In this document: positions 40,135-48,824 of the stretch, piece by piece
How positions within the stretch are numbered: the first letter of the stretch is position 1
Layout: the number at the start of each line of letters is the position of its first letter
Source: Nakamurella sp040546275
Lineage (GTDB): Bacteria; Actinomycetota; Actinomycetes; Mycobacteriales; Nakamurellaceae
Reading direction: 5' to 3'
NCBI RefSeq assembly: GCF_040546275.1
Contig: NZ_JBEPNO010000014.1
Location: 62,001-126,000 of the forward strand
Length of the DNA: 64,000 nucleotides
Notes under the pieces: model-generated
The model's database searches: none
The model's input: the letters and a program-made list of their open reading frames with translations, nothing else
What the model was told of the DNA's origin: nothing
Program-made: the position numbers and the translations under genes

Positions 40135-42165
40135 ATGACCAGAAAACGGGCAGTGACACTCACTGCTCTCGTCGCGACATCGGCTCTGCTGTTTGCCGCG
40201 TGCACCAGCTCGCCGGGACAGGCGACATCGACCACGCCGACCACGGCCGGTTCCAGCGCCGCGCCGGCAACCAGCGGCGCGCCCAGCTCGAGCGCGACCA
40301 ACAGCGGCACGGTCAGCAGCGGACCGGCCAGCAGCGGACCGGCCACCAGCGGAGCGACCGGCAGCAGTGCGCCGACGACGTCCAACGAACCGGCCGGCGC
40401 GGATGGTTGCGGCAAGCCGCACGGCGCCTACACCGACCCGGGTACCGCAGCCGGAGCGGTGACCGTCGGGTTCAACGAGCTGTCGACCTCCTGGAACGCA
40501 CAGTCCTCGCACGGCAACTCGGTCTACAACTCGAACGCCCTGTACCTGACCCAGGCGCAGAACTGGTACTACGACAAAGATCTCAAGCTCATCAACAACG
40601 ACTCGTTCATGACCTGCAAGGTCACGTCGACGAAGCCGCTGACGATCGCCTACACCATCAACAAGGACGCCAAGTGGTCCGACGGGGTCCCCGTCTCCGC
40701 CGAGGACCTGCTGATGACCTGGATCAGCAACAGCGGAAACTTCAGCACCGGCGAGGTCAAGACCGACAAGGACGGCAACCCGTTGCCGTCCACGGGCAGC
40801 ACCGTCGCCTTCGACTCCTCCAGCCCGGGTCTGGCGCTGATCAAGGCGTTCCCGACCATCTCGGCAGACCACAAGACCCTGACCACGGTCTTCACCGAGC
40901 CGTTCGTGGACTACCAGCTCAACCTGACCATCGGCGTCCCCGCGCACGCGGTCGCCGTGAAGGCCCTCGGCATCTCTGACCCGACGGCCGCGGTTGCCGC
41001 GCTGGTCAAGGCAGCTCAGACCAAGGACAACGCGTCCCTGGCGAAGATCGCCAACACCTGGAACACGGCTTTCGACTTCACGGCGCTGCCGTCCGACAAG
41101 TCCCTGTACCTGTCCGACGGTCCGTACATCATGTCGGACTTCAAGGCGAACCAGTTCCAGACGTTCACCATCAACCCCGCCTACACCTGGGGACCGAAGC
41201 CGTCCGTCGCGACCATCACCATCCAGTACGCACCGGACCCGACCGCGGCGGTCCAGTCGCTCGCCAATGGTGAGCTCCAGATCATCAACCCTCAGGCGAC
41301 CGCGGATGTGCTCAAGGGCGCGACCGCGCTCGAGAGCCAGGGCGTCAAGGTCATCAACGGCAGTGGTGGCACCTACGAGCACGTCGACCTGGCCGAGAAC
41401 AACAAGGGCCCGTTCGACCCGGCCACCTACGGTGGCGACGCCACCAAGGCGACCGAGGTCCGCACCGCTTTCCTCAAGACCATCCCGCGGCAGGACATCA
41501 TCGACCGGTTGATCAAGCCGCTCAACCCGGCCGCGACGATCCGTAACTCCTTCACCCAGGTGCCAGGAGCACCCGGCTACGCCCCGATGGTCGCCGCCAA
41601 CGGGATGAGCGCCTACGACAAGGTCGATCTGGCCGGCGCCAAGGCCCTGCTCGCGCAGGCCGGCGTCAAGACCCCCGTCAACGTGCGCTTCATGTACGCC
41701 GACAACAACCCCCGTCGCGCCAGCGAGTACCAGCTGATCGCGGCGTCGGCCAAGCAGGCCGGGTTCAACGTGATCGATGCGAAGAACGCGAACTGGAGCA
41801 GCCAGCTCACGAACACCAAGATTTATGACGCTGTCCTGTTCGGTTGGCAGAACAGCACCACCGGTGTCGCGCAGAACCCGCCGAACTTCCTGTCCGGCGC
41901 AGCGGGCCAGAACAACTTCTACGGGTACAAGAACGCCAACGTCGACAAGTGGATGAACCAGCTCAACGTCACCACTGACGCTGCGACTCAGACCAAGCTG
42001 CTGACCGACACGGAGACGCAGCTGGTCAAGGACGGGTTCGGGACGATCCTGTTCCAGTTCCCCGACATCACCGCTTTCGACTCGACGAAGGTCACCGGGG
42101 TGGGCGGTATCGCCCTGGTCCCGGGTGTCTTCTCGAACTTCTGGGAGTGGAAGATCGCCGGCTGA
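40135..42165 (+). CDS. Dipeptide/oligopeptide-type ABC transporter substrate-binding lipoprotein
   Basis: SBP_bac_5 protein of 676 residues, longer than usual. The lipobox LLFAAC gives a lipidated Cys near 22. A Ser/Thr/Ala/Gly linker with SGPAS and SGPAT repeats runs to about residue 85. The body includes YTINKDAKWSDGVPVSAEDL, the family signature, and ATIRNSFTQVPGAPGYAPM. AGGAGG precedes the ATG at ideal spacing. It is the first gene of a DppA-B-C-DF-type operon, followed by an intercistronic hairpin. The ligand may be a peptide, sugar or nickel complex. Confidence 0.9.
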   Translation: MTRKRAVTLTALVATSALLFAACTSSPGQATSTTPTTAGSSAAPATSGAPSSSATNSGTVSSGPASSGPATSGATGSSAPTTSNEPAGADGCGKPHGAYTDPGTAAGAVTVGFNELSTSWNAQSSHGNSVYNSNALYLTQAQNWYYDKDLKLINNDSFMTCKVTSTKPLTIAYTINKDAKWSDGVPVSAEDLLMTWISNSGNFSTGEVKTDKDGNPLPSTGSTVAFDSSSPGLALIKAFPTISADHKTLTTVFTEPFVDYQLNLTIGVPAHAVAVKALGISDPTAAVAALVKAAQTKDNASLAKIANTWNTAFDFTALPSDKSLYLSDGPYIMSDFKANQFQTFTINPAYTWGPKPSVATITIQYAPDPTAAVQSLANGELQIINPQATADVLKGATALESQGVKVINGSGGTYEHVDLAENNKGPFDPATYGGDATKATEVRTAFLKTIPRQDIIDRLIKPLNPAATIRNSFTQVPGAPGYAPMVAANGMSAYDKVDLAGAKALLAQAGVKTPVNVRFMYADNNPRRASEYQLIAASAKQAGFNVIDAKNANWSSQLTNTKIYDAVLFGWQNSTTGVAQNPPNFLSGAAGQNNFYGYKNANVDKWMNQLNVTTDAATQTKLLTDTETQLVKDGFGTILFQFPDITAFDSTKVTGVGGIALVPGVFSNFWEWKIAG

Positions 42166-42182
42166 TCGGATGATGTGCTAGA

Positions 42183-42221
42183 CCGTCCTGGTCGGGACCC
42201 TCGTGGTCCCGGCCAGGACGG
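42183..42221 (+). terminator. Intercistronic hairpin after the peptide-binding-protein gene
   Basis: A 17-bp stem with one T-G pair (arms CCGTCCTGGTCGGGACC and GGTCCCGGCCAGGACGG) and a five-base loop is followed by CCTGTTTGTTG. It lies 17 bases after the stop. It is probably a partial terminator or stabilising structure that keeps binding-protein expression above that of the permeases. Confidence 0.75.
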
Positions 42222-42311
42222 CCTGTTTGTTGCTGCAGACATCTGATCGGGATTCCCATTCTCTGCCGAGGAACGGCACCAGTGGGGACCAGCGCGAAAG
42301 GGACACACCCA

Positions 42312-43850
42312 GTGCTGACCTTCATCGTGCGGCGCATCATCGCCGCCATCTTCATCACGATCGGCGCGAGCTTCATCGCCTACATCCTGGTGGCCAACGC
42401 GGGTAATCCGCTGCAGAATGCCCAGGGTCTCCCCGCCTCGCAGCGCGCGAACGCGGTCGCGACCGTGACCGCGACCCTCCACCTGGACGTGAATCCGGTC
42501 TTCCGCTTCTTCATCTGGCTGAAGGGGGTTGGCGGCTGCGTCGTCGGCCAGTGCAATTTCGGGGTCAACATCCAGCAGACCCCGGTCAACGGGTTGCTGA
42601 GTGCAGCCCTCGGCCAGTCGATCAAGTTGATCCTGGCCTCCACCATCCTGGCCGTGCTGCTCGGCATCGCCATCGGTGTGGTCTCCGCGCTCCGTCAGTA
42701 CTCGGGCCTGGACTACGCGGTCACCTTCCTGGCGTTCCTGTTCTTCGCGCTTCCGGTGTTCTTCATCGGCGTGATCCTCAAGGACCTGCTGGCGATTCGC
42801 TTCAATACCTTTCTCGGCAGCGGGGCCTCGTTCTCCTGGGCGGCCATCTTCATCTTCGCGGTCGTCTTCGCCCTGATCGCCTACTCCCTCGTTCCCGGAG
42901 AGTTCCTGCGGCGCTTGATGATCGGCGGCATCGCCTTCGTGATCGCGCTGGCCGCGATGTACTACATCACCGTCGAGCACTGGCTGTTGAATCCGTCCCT
43001 CGGACCGGTGGTGATCGCCGTGCTCTCGGTCCTGCTCGGTCTGGGCATCACCGTGCTCACCGCCGGGCTCTCGAACAGGAAGGCGCTCTACACCTCGATG
43101 ACGGTCGCGGCCATCGGGGTGGCGCTCTGGTACCCACTCCAGTGGTGGCCGTTCCTGAACGGGATGTCCTGGGCCAAGATGATCCTGATCCTGGTGATCG
43201 GCGTCGTGGTGGGTGTCGCCGTCGGTTATGCCTTCGGCGGCGACGACAAGGGACTGTCGGCCCGGACCGGTGCGCTGACCGCCGTGGCGACCGGCTTCAT
43301 CATCTTCGTCGACCGTCTCATGCGGGCCTGGCACAGCTATTCGATCAACCCCTCCATTGCCGGCCGACCGATCCGGACCACATTGCCCTCCACGCCAAAT
43401 CTCAAGGGCGACTTCTGGATCCAGACCACGGACACCCTGACCCACCTCGTGCTGCCGACCATCACCCTGATGCTGATCTCGCTGGCGACCCACTCCCGTT
43501 TCTCCCGGGCGAGCATGTTGGAGGTGATGAACCAGGACTACATCCGCACCGCCAGATCCAAGGGTCTGACCGAGCGGACGGTCGTCATGCGGCACGCCTT
43601 CCGCAACGCGCTGATCCCGATGGCCACCGTGGTCGCCTTCGACATCTCCGGACTGATCGGCGGCGCCGTGCTGACCGAGCGGGTCTTCGGGTGGAAGTCG
43701 ATGGGTTCTCTGTTCTCGCAGGGTCTGACCGACGCCGACCCGAATCCGGTGATGGCCTTCTTCGTGGTCGGTGCCCTCATCGCCGTTCTTGCCAACCTCC
43801 TGGCCGACATCGCCTATGCGGCCCTCGACCCCCGGATCAGGCTGAGCTGA
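42312..43850 (+). CDS. DppB-type ABC permease with a large membrane insertion
   Basis: Permease of about 512 residues, against about 310-340 for typical DppB/OppB. The N-terminus (LTFIVRRIIAAIFITIGASF) and C-terminal part (HLVLPTITLMLISLATHSRFSRASMLEVMNQDYIRTARSKG, EAA loop near 395-435) are canonical. In between, roughly residues 175-345, lie about six extra hydrophobic segments not expected for the family. The GTG at 42312 gives the usual N-terminus; a GTG 30 bases upstream is possible. It partners with the DppC-type gene one base after its stop. What the insertion does is unknown. Confidence 0.88.
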   Translation: MLTFIVRRIIAAIFITIGASFIAYILVANAGNPLQNAQGLPASQRANAVATVTATLHLDVNPVFRFFIWLKGVGGCVVGQCNFGVNIQQTPVNGLLSAALGQSIKLILASTILAVLLGIAIGVVSALRQYSGLDYAVTFLAFLFFALPVFFIGVILKDLLAIRFNTFLGSGASFSWAAIFIFAVVFALIAYSLVPGEFLRRLMIGGIAFVIALAAMYYITVEHWLLNPSLGPVVIAVLSVLLGLGITVLTAGLSNRKALYTSMTVAAIGVALWYPLQWWPFLNGMSWAKMILILVIGVVVGVAVGYAFGGDDKGLSARTGALTAVATGFIIFVDRLMRAWHSYSINPSIAGRPIRTTLPSTPNLKGDFWIQTTDTLTHLVLPTITLMLISLATHSRFSRASMLEVMNQDYIRTARSKGLTERTVVMRHAFRNALIPMATVVAFDISGLIGGAVLTERVFGWKSMGSLFSQGLTDADPNPVMAFFVVGALIAVLANLLADIAYAALDPRIRLS

Positions 43851-43851
43851 C

Positions 43852-44922
43852 ATGACCGAACACATCAGTCCCGACCCCAGTCACGATGTCGTCCCGACGG
43901 AGCCCGGCGAAAGGGGCAGCCTCGAACAGCGGGAGGTCGCCGGACTCTCCCAGTCCCAGATCGTCCGCAAGCGCTTCTTCCGGCACCGTGGCGCCGTCAT
44001 CTCGCTGACGGTGCTGGTGCTGATCCTGCTGCTGTCGGTCAGCTCGATCGGGTACGGACCGATCCCCGGGTGGTGGCAGCACAACTACTACGACGTCGTC
44101 GCTCCGGCGGACGGAGCCAGGGCCACGTTGTCGGTCTTCTGGATCGGCGGACACGACTTCTTCTCGATGGGCGCCTACCCGTTCGGGGCCGACGGGCAGC
44201 ACGGGCAGGACAACTTCGCCCAGGTGATGCGCGGCATCCAGCAGACCCTGACCCTGGTGGTGATCACCGGAATCCTTTCCACTGTCCTCGGTGTGGTGCT
44301 CGGCGCCATCGCCGGGTACTACCGCGGCTGGGTCGATTCGGTGATCATGCGGTTCACCGACCTGATCATCACGCTGCCGGTGCTGCTGGTGACCGCCGTC
44401 CTCGGGTTCGTCTTCGAGGCCAGAGGGGTGATCCCGGTCGCCGTTGCGCTCGGTCTGCTGTCGTGGACCTCGATGACCAGGCTGGTGCGGGCGGAATTCC
44501 TGACACTGCGGGAGCGGGAGTTCGTCGACGCGGCCAAGGTCGCCGGTGCCTCGTCGGCCCGGATCATCTTCAAGCACATCATGCCGAACTCGGTGGGCGT
44601 CATCGTCGTCAACGCCACCCTGACGATCAGCAGCAGCATCCTGGTCGAGGCCGCGCTGTCGTTCCTCAGCTTCGGGATCCAGTACCCGGACGTGTCGCTG
44701 GGGTCGCTGATCTCGACCTACCAGGCGTCCATCCTGACGGGGGAGCCCTACCTGTTCTTCTGGCCCGGCATCTTCATCATCCTGATCGTGCTCTGCCTGA
44801 ACTTCATCGGCGACGGACTGCGGGACGCCTACGATCCGCGGCAGAAGCGGATCCCGAAGGCGAGAGACCTGCGGAGGTCGAAGGCACTGGCCAGAACCAC
44901 CCTGGACCCGGTCGAGGCCTGA
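43852..44922 (+). CDS. DppC-type ABC permease
   Basis: Permease of 356 residues. The cytoplasmic OppC_N-like tail is followed by TM1 (GAVISLTVLVLILLLSVSSIG), and the BPD_transp_1 domain has an EAA loop, EFVDAAKVAGASSARIIFKHIMPNS. A periplasmic segment after TM1 (about residues 65-115) is longer than in the standard family but contains the usual FGADGQHGQDNFAQVM. It forms a heterodimer with the preceding permease. The ATPase gene follows only after an opposite-strand gene. Confidence 0.9.
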   Translation: MTEHISPDPSHDVVPTEPGERGSLEQREVAGLSQSQIVRKRFFRHRGAVISLTVLVLILLLSVSSIGYGPIPGWWQHNYYDVVAPADGARATLSVFWIGGHDFFSMGAYPFGADGQHGQDNFAQVMRGIQQTLTLVVITGILSTVLGVVLGAIAGYYRGWVDSVIMRFTDLIITLPVLLVTAVLGFVFEARGVIPVAVALGLLSWTSMTRLVRAEFLTLREREFVDAAKVAGASSARIIFKHIMPNSVGVIVVNATLTISSSILVEAALSFLSFGIQYPDVSLGSLISTYQASILTGEPYLFFWPGIFIILIVLCLNFIGDGLRDAYDPRQKRIPKARDLRRSKALARTTLDPVEA

Positions 44923-44981
44923 CGGCCATGCTCATGATCGTCGTGAACCGGCGAGTTTCCGAAGTACTGCCAAGGATCTGG

Positions 44982-45605
44982 TCAGAGCAGGGCGGACGCT
45001 GCGCAGCCGAGCACGAGCACCGCACCGGCGACCATGGTGCCGCGGTGGAGTCGGATCGGTGGTTGGCTGAACTCGAGACGTGGATCGTCGAGGAAGCCGA
45101 GATCCCGCAGTTCCTCCCACTGGCGACGCACCACCGCTGCGGCGGCGCCGGAGGCGCTGTCCGGATGGTCGCCGGGGCGGATGGAGCCCTCCGGACCGAA
45201 GGTGGATTCCGGCAGACCGGTCGCAGCCTTCCGGCTGATGCGGGCGGCGTTCATCCCGCCGGGCGCAGGAGCCGCCCAGGCCACGAACTTGCCGTAGGCG
45301 GTGTACAGGGTCAGGGCCCACTTGGTGTCGATCCGCTGGATGGACGGCCACGGCAGATCGATGGTGCGCAGGACGTTGACCACGTGAACGCCGGCCACGT
45401 CGACCGCCACCTCGGGGCGCCAGTAGGCGGCCCAGACCGCTCCGGACAGCAGCGCGAGCCAGGGCGTCGCGCGCAGGCCCGCTTCCGCACTCTGGATGAA
45501 GGCGGAGACGACGGCGATCGCCGACAGCGCCCAGATCGCGATGGTGAGCCACCGTCCGAAGGTGGGTCTGAAGATCTGGGCCGTCGTCGGGTCGGGGGAG
45601 GACAC
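44982..45605 (-). CDS. PH-domain (bPH_6-like) membrane protein
   Basis: Small membrane protein of about 207 residues with two N-terminal hydrophobic segments (LTIAIWALSAIAVVSAFI; LALLSGAVWAAYW). A bacterial PH-like domain follows (VNVLRTIDLPWPSIQRIDTKWALTLYTAYG). A hydrophobic segment closes the C-terminus. Such proteins are common in actinobacteria with no known role. It lies on the opposite strand inside the peptide transporter operon, between the DppC-type gene and the ATPase gene. The GTG at 45605 was chosen because upstream in-frame sequence overlaps the ATPase start region. Confidence 0.7.
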   Translation of the reverse strand: MSSPDPTTAQIFRPTFGRWLTIAIWALSAIAVVSAFIQSAEAGLRATPWLALLSGAVWAAYWRPEVAVDVAGVHVVNVLRTIDLPWPSIQRIDTKWALTLYTAYGKFVAWAAPAPGGMNAARISRKAATGLPESTFGPEGSIRPGDHPDSASGAAAAVVRRQWEELRDLGFLDDPRLEFSQPPIRLHRGTMVAGAVLVLGCAASALL

Positions 45606-45705
45606 TCGACCATGGTGACACGTCCCGATCCGGATGCCCGTGGAGATCGAACCGCCGGCGTTCCCGACCAGAAGAGCTCCAGAACGACACATCGAGAAGG
45701 GCACC

Positions 45706-47532
45706 ATGACTCACGCTGAGATCCCCGTCGACCCGACCAGGTCCGGACAGGTCGCACCGGTTCTTTCCGTCGACGGACTCGACATCGACTTCTGGGTCGA
45801 CGGCACCTGGTACCCGGCGGTGGAACAGGCAAGCTTCCAGCTCTTCCCCGGCGAGGTGCTCGCCATCGTCGGCGAGTCCGGCTCGGGCAAGTCGACCATC
45901 GCGATGTCGATCATGGGTCTGCTGCCGAAGAACTCGAACGTGGACGGCTCGATCAAGCTCGGTGATCGTGAGCTCGTCGGTGCCTCGCAGCGGGCCTTCC
46001 GAGCGATCAGGGGCAAGGAGGTGTCGGTCATCTTCCAGGAGCCGATGACGGCCCTGAATCCCGTCTACACCATCGGTTTCCAGATCATGGAGATGCTGCG
46101 GACCCACCAGGCGATGGCCCCCTCGCAGGCCCGCAAGCGGGCCATCGAACTGCTCACCATGGTGGAGATCCCCGAGCCCGAACGACGTGTCGATGCCTAC
46201 CCCCACCAGTTGTCGGGCGGACAGCGTCAGCGTGCGATGATCGCGCAGTCACTGGCGATGGATCCGCGCCTGCTGATCGCCGACGAACCGACCACCGCCC
46301 TCGACGTCACCGTCCAGGCCGAGGTTCTCAAGCTGATGCGCGATCTGAAGGACCGCCTCTCGGCCTCCATCATCCTGATCACCCACGACATGGGGGTGGT
46401 GGCCGACATGGCCACCCGGATCATCGTGATGAAGGAGGGGAAGATCGTCGAGACCGGCTCGGCGAGGGAGATCTTCGGCAATCCGCAGCAGGCGTACACC
46501 CGTGAGTTGCTGGACGCCGTCCCGCACCTCGGCTCGGTGGTCGCGAACGAGGGCGTCGAGGTGGCCGCGCACCTCGCCGACGAACTCGGGGTCACCCCGA
46601 CCTCGGGGACGTTGACCAAGGCGGTCGAGGTCGACAAGACCAAGCGGGCGACTGCCCCGGCCGGGGTGCCGCTGGTGGTCGACCTGGTCGGTGTGGCCGT
46701 CGAGTACCCCAGTCGCGGACGTACCCCGGCGTTCCGGGCCGTCGATGATTTCACCCTGGCCATCGGTCAGGGGGAGGTCGTCGGCCTGGTGGGTGAGTCC
46801 GGCTCTGGCAAGACCACCATCGGCCGCGCGATCGTCGGGCTGCTGCCCTTCGTCGAGGGCAGCGCCTCGGTGGTCGGGACGAACATGGTGGGCGCCAAGG
46901 AGTCCGACCTGCGGAACGTCCGCAATGACGTCAGCTTCGTGTTCCAGGACCCGGGCTCGTCGCTGAATCCCCGTCTGCCGGTGGGTGAATCGATCGGCGA
47001 ACCGCTGCTGTTGCGCAAGGTCGTGAGGGGGAAGAAGGCGCTGTCGGCGCGCGTCGAATCGCTGCTGGACCAGGTCCAGCTACCCCGCTCGCTACGGAAC
47101 CGCTACCCGCACGAACTGTCCGGCGGGCAGCGTCAGCGGATCGGTATCGCCCGAGCACTGGCGCTGAGCCCGAAACTGCTGATAGCCGACGAGCCGACCT
47201 CCGCCCTGGACGTCTCGGTGCAGGCGAAGGTGCTCGACCTGTTCCAGGAACTGCAACGCGACCAGGGTTTTGCGTGCCTGTTCGTCTCGCACGACCTCGC
47301 GGTCGTCGAGATCCTGGCCCGCCGGATCGTCGTCATGCATCATGGCAAATTGGTCGAGATGGGGACCAGGGAGCAGATCCTGTCCAAGCCGCTCGACGAC
47401 TACACGAAGCGACTGCTGGCCGCCGTGCCCGTCCCGGACCCGGACCAGCAGGCCGTTCGCCGCGAGCAGCGTGACAAACTGCTCGCCGCCGGTGTCGGCG
47501 TCGAGCCGGACGAGTTCGAGGTCTTCGCCTGA
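45706..47532 (+). CDS. Fused dual ATPase of peptide-type ABC transporter (DppD-DppF)
   Basis: Protein of 608 residues with two full ATPase modules. The first has Walker A GESGSGKST near 56-64, signature LSGGQRQRA and Walker B LLIADEPTTALD. The second has GESGSGKTT near 364-372, LSGGQRQRI and LLIADEPTSALD. The oligopeptide C-terminal extension follows each. A linker of about 60 residues joins them. GAGAAGG is placed six bases before the ATG at 45706. It would power the permease pair encoded upstream, despite the opposite-strand PH-domain gene in between. Confidence 0.93.
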   Translation: MTHAEIPVDPTRSGQVAPVLSVDGLDIDFWVDGTWYPAVEQASFQLFPGEVLAIVGESGSGKSTIAMSIMGLLPKNSNVDGSIKLGDRELVGASQRAFRAIRGKEVSVIFQEPMTALNPVYTIGFQIMEMLRTHQAMAPSQARKRAIELLTMVEIPEPERRVDAYPHQLSGGQRQRAMIAQSLAMDPRLLIADEPTTALDVTVQAEVLKLMRDLKDRLSASIILITHDMGVVADMATRIIVMKEGKIVETGSAREIFGNPQQAYTRELLDAVPHLGSVVANEGVEVAAHLADELGVTPTSGTLTKAVEVDKTKRATAPAGVPLVVDLVGVAVEYPSRGRTPAFRAVDDFTLAIGQGEVVGLVGESGSGKTTIGRAIVGLLPFVEGSASVVGTNMVGAKESDLRNVRNDVSFVFQDPGSSLNPRLPVGESIGEPLLLRKVVRGKKALSARVESLLDQVQLPRSLRNRYPHELSGGQRQRIGIARALALSPKLLIADEPTSALDVSVQAKVLDLFQELQRDQGFACLFVSHDLAVVEILARRIVVMHHGKLVEMGTREQILSKPLDDYTKRLLAAVPVPDPDQQAVRREQRDKLLAAGVGVEPDEFEVFA

Positions 47533-47606
47533 CGTTCCACGCCGCGTCCGAATCGGATGTCTCGCTCTGGCGTTCCGCCGGACTGAGAAGCCTTGTCTAC
47601 CTGTGC

Positions 47607-48770
47607 ATGCTGGCCTTCGCCAGCTTCTTCCTGACGTTGTCCTGCCTGCCGCTCCACGCCATCTCCATCGGGGCCTCCACCGGTGCGGCCGGTCTGGTCA
47701 CCACGGTGATGCTGGTCAGCACGGTCGCCACGCAGACCCTGGTACCGCTGATGGTGGGCCGCTTCGGGCTCTTCAGGGTGCTGGCTGTCGGTCTGGTGTT
47801 CCTCGGCGCCCCGGCACCCCTCTACACGGTCATGTCGCAGTTCTGGTGGGTGCTGGTGATCTCCGGCCTGCGAGGGGTCGGGTTTGCCGTCATCACGGTC
47901 CTGATGCCCCTGGTGGCCACCGCTCTCGTCCCGCTGCGCCGCCGTGGTGAGGCCATCGGGATCTACGGCCTGGCCATCGCGATTCCCAACCTGATCGGGG
48001 TGCCGATCGGGGTGGCTCTCACCTCTGCCGGGCAGTTCCGCTGGGTCTCCTTCGCCGCCGCGGCGCCGCTGCTGGCCCTGCCTCTGCTCCGACCCCTCGC
48101 GCGGTCGGTGCTGCCGGCGACCGATGGGTCCACCGCAGGCGTCCCGGCTCCTGACCGGCCGACCGGCGGCCGGGTGGTTCCTGACCGGCCGGCCGGCAAC
48201 CGGGCCGCTCTCGAGACCCGGGCGGCGCTGCGGCCGGTGCTGACGATCACCGTCGTCCTGCTGGTGATGACCCTGTCCGGTGGCGGCGTGCTCACCTTCC
48301 TGCCGGTCGCCCGGCCCGACGGAGCCCTGGCCACGGTGGCACTGCTGGTCTTCGGGGCCTCCGGAGCAGTCAGCCGCTGGCGCGCGGGGCTGCTGGCCGA
48401 CCGGTGGGGCAATCGCGTGTTGCTACCGGGGTCGGTGCTGGTGGGTGCGCTGGGTCTGGCGCTGATCGCGACCGGGCTGTCGGTGTCGTCATCAACGGTG
48501 GTGCTGGTCGGTGCGGCCGCACTGGGCAGCGGCTACGGCGCCCTGCAGAACGTCAGCCTGCTGGTGGCGTTCGCGCTGGCCGGCCCGACGAGAGCGGCGA
48601 CGGCCAGCGCGATCTGGAACGCGGCGTACGACGCCGGCACCGCCATCGGCGCGCTCGTCGTGGGAATGGTGGCCGCGGCCGGTCCCGGATTCCCGTGGAC
48701 GTTCGCCGGGTGTGCGGTCCTGATCACGCTGAGTCTGCCGCTGTGCCTCCGGGTCGTCCGCCGGCTCTGA
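47607..48770 (+). CDS. MFS transporter
   Basis: Major facilitator of 387 residues from the first available ATG, with about 11-12 membrane segments. RGVGFAVITVLMPLVATALVPLRRRGEAIGIYG and the loop DRWGNRVLLPG are family features. The ATG at 47607 falls inside TM1. The in-frame sequence upstream (TFHAASESDVSLWRSAGLRS) looks like a real cytoplasmic tail but has no ATG, GTG or TTG before an in-frame stop. A CTG at 47529 that overlaps the ATPase stop as CTGA may be the real start. The substrate is unknown. Confidence 0.83.
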   Translation: MLAFASFFLTLSCLPLHAISIGASTGAAGLVTTVMLVSTVATQTLVPLMVGRFGLFRVLAVGLVFLGAPAPLYTVMSQFWWVLVISGLRGVGFAVITVLMPLVATALVPLRRRGEAIGIYGLAIAIPNLIGVPIGVALTSAGQFRWVSFAAAAPLLALPLLRPLARSVLPATDGSTAGVPAPDRPTGGRVVPDRPAGNRAALETRAALRPVLTITVVLLVMTLSGGGVLTFLPVARPDGALATVALLVFGASGAVSRWRAGLLADRWGNRVLLPGSVLVGALGLALIATGLSVSSSTVVLVGAAALGSGYGALQNVSLLVAFALAGPTRAATASAIWNAAYDAGTAIGALVVGMVAAAGPGFPWTFAGCAVLITLSLPLCLRVVRRL

Positions 48771-48824
48771 GGTCACCCGCCGACCTGGCCGGGAGACCGG
48801 TGCCGAAACCCTTACGCTTGGCCC

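Noticed and set aside
41988..43865. A 625-codon minus-strand frame opposite the DppB-type gene
   Set aside because: It is a charged, repeat-like translation mirroring a hydrophobic protein on the other strand, as expected for antisense of membrane-protein codons.
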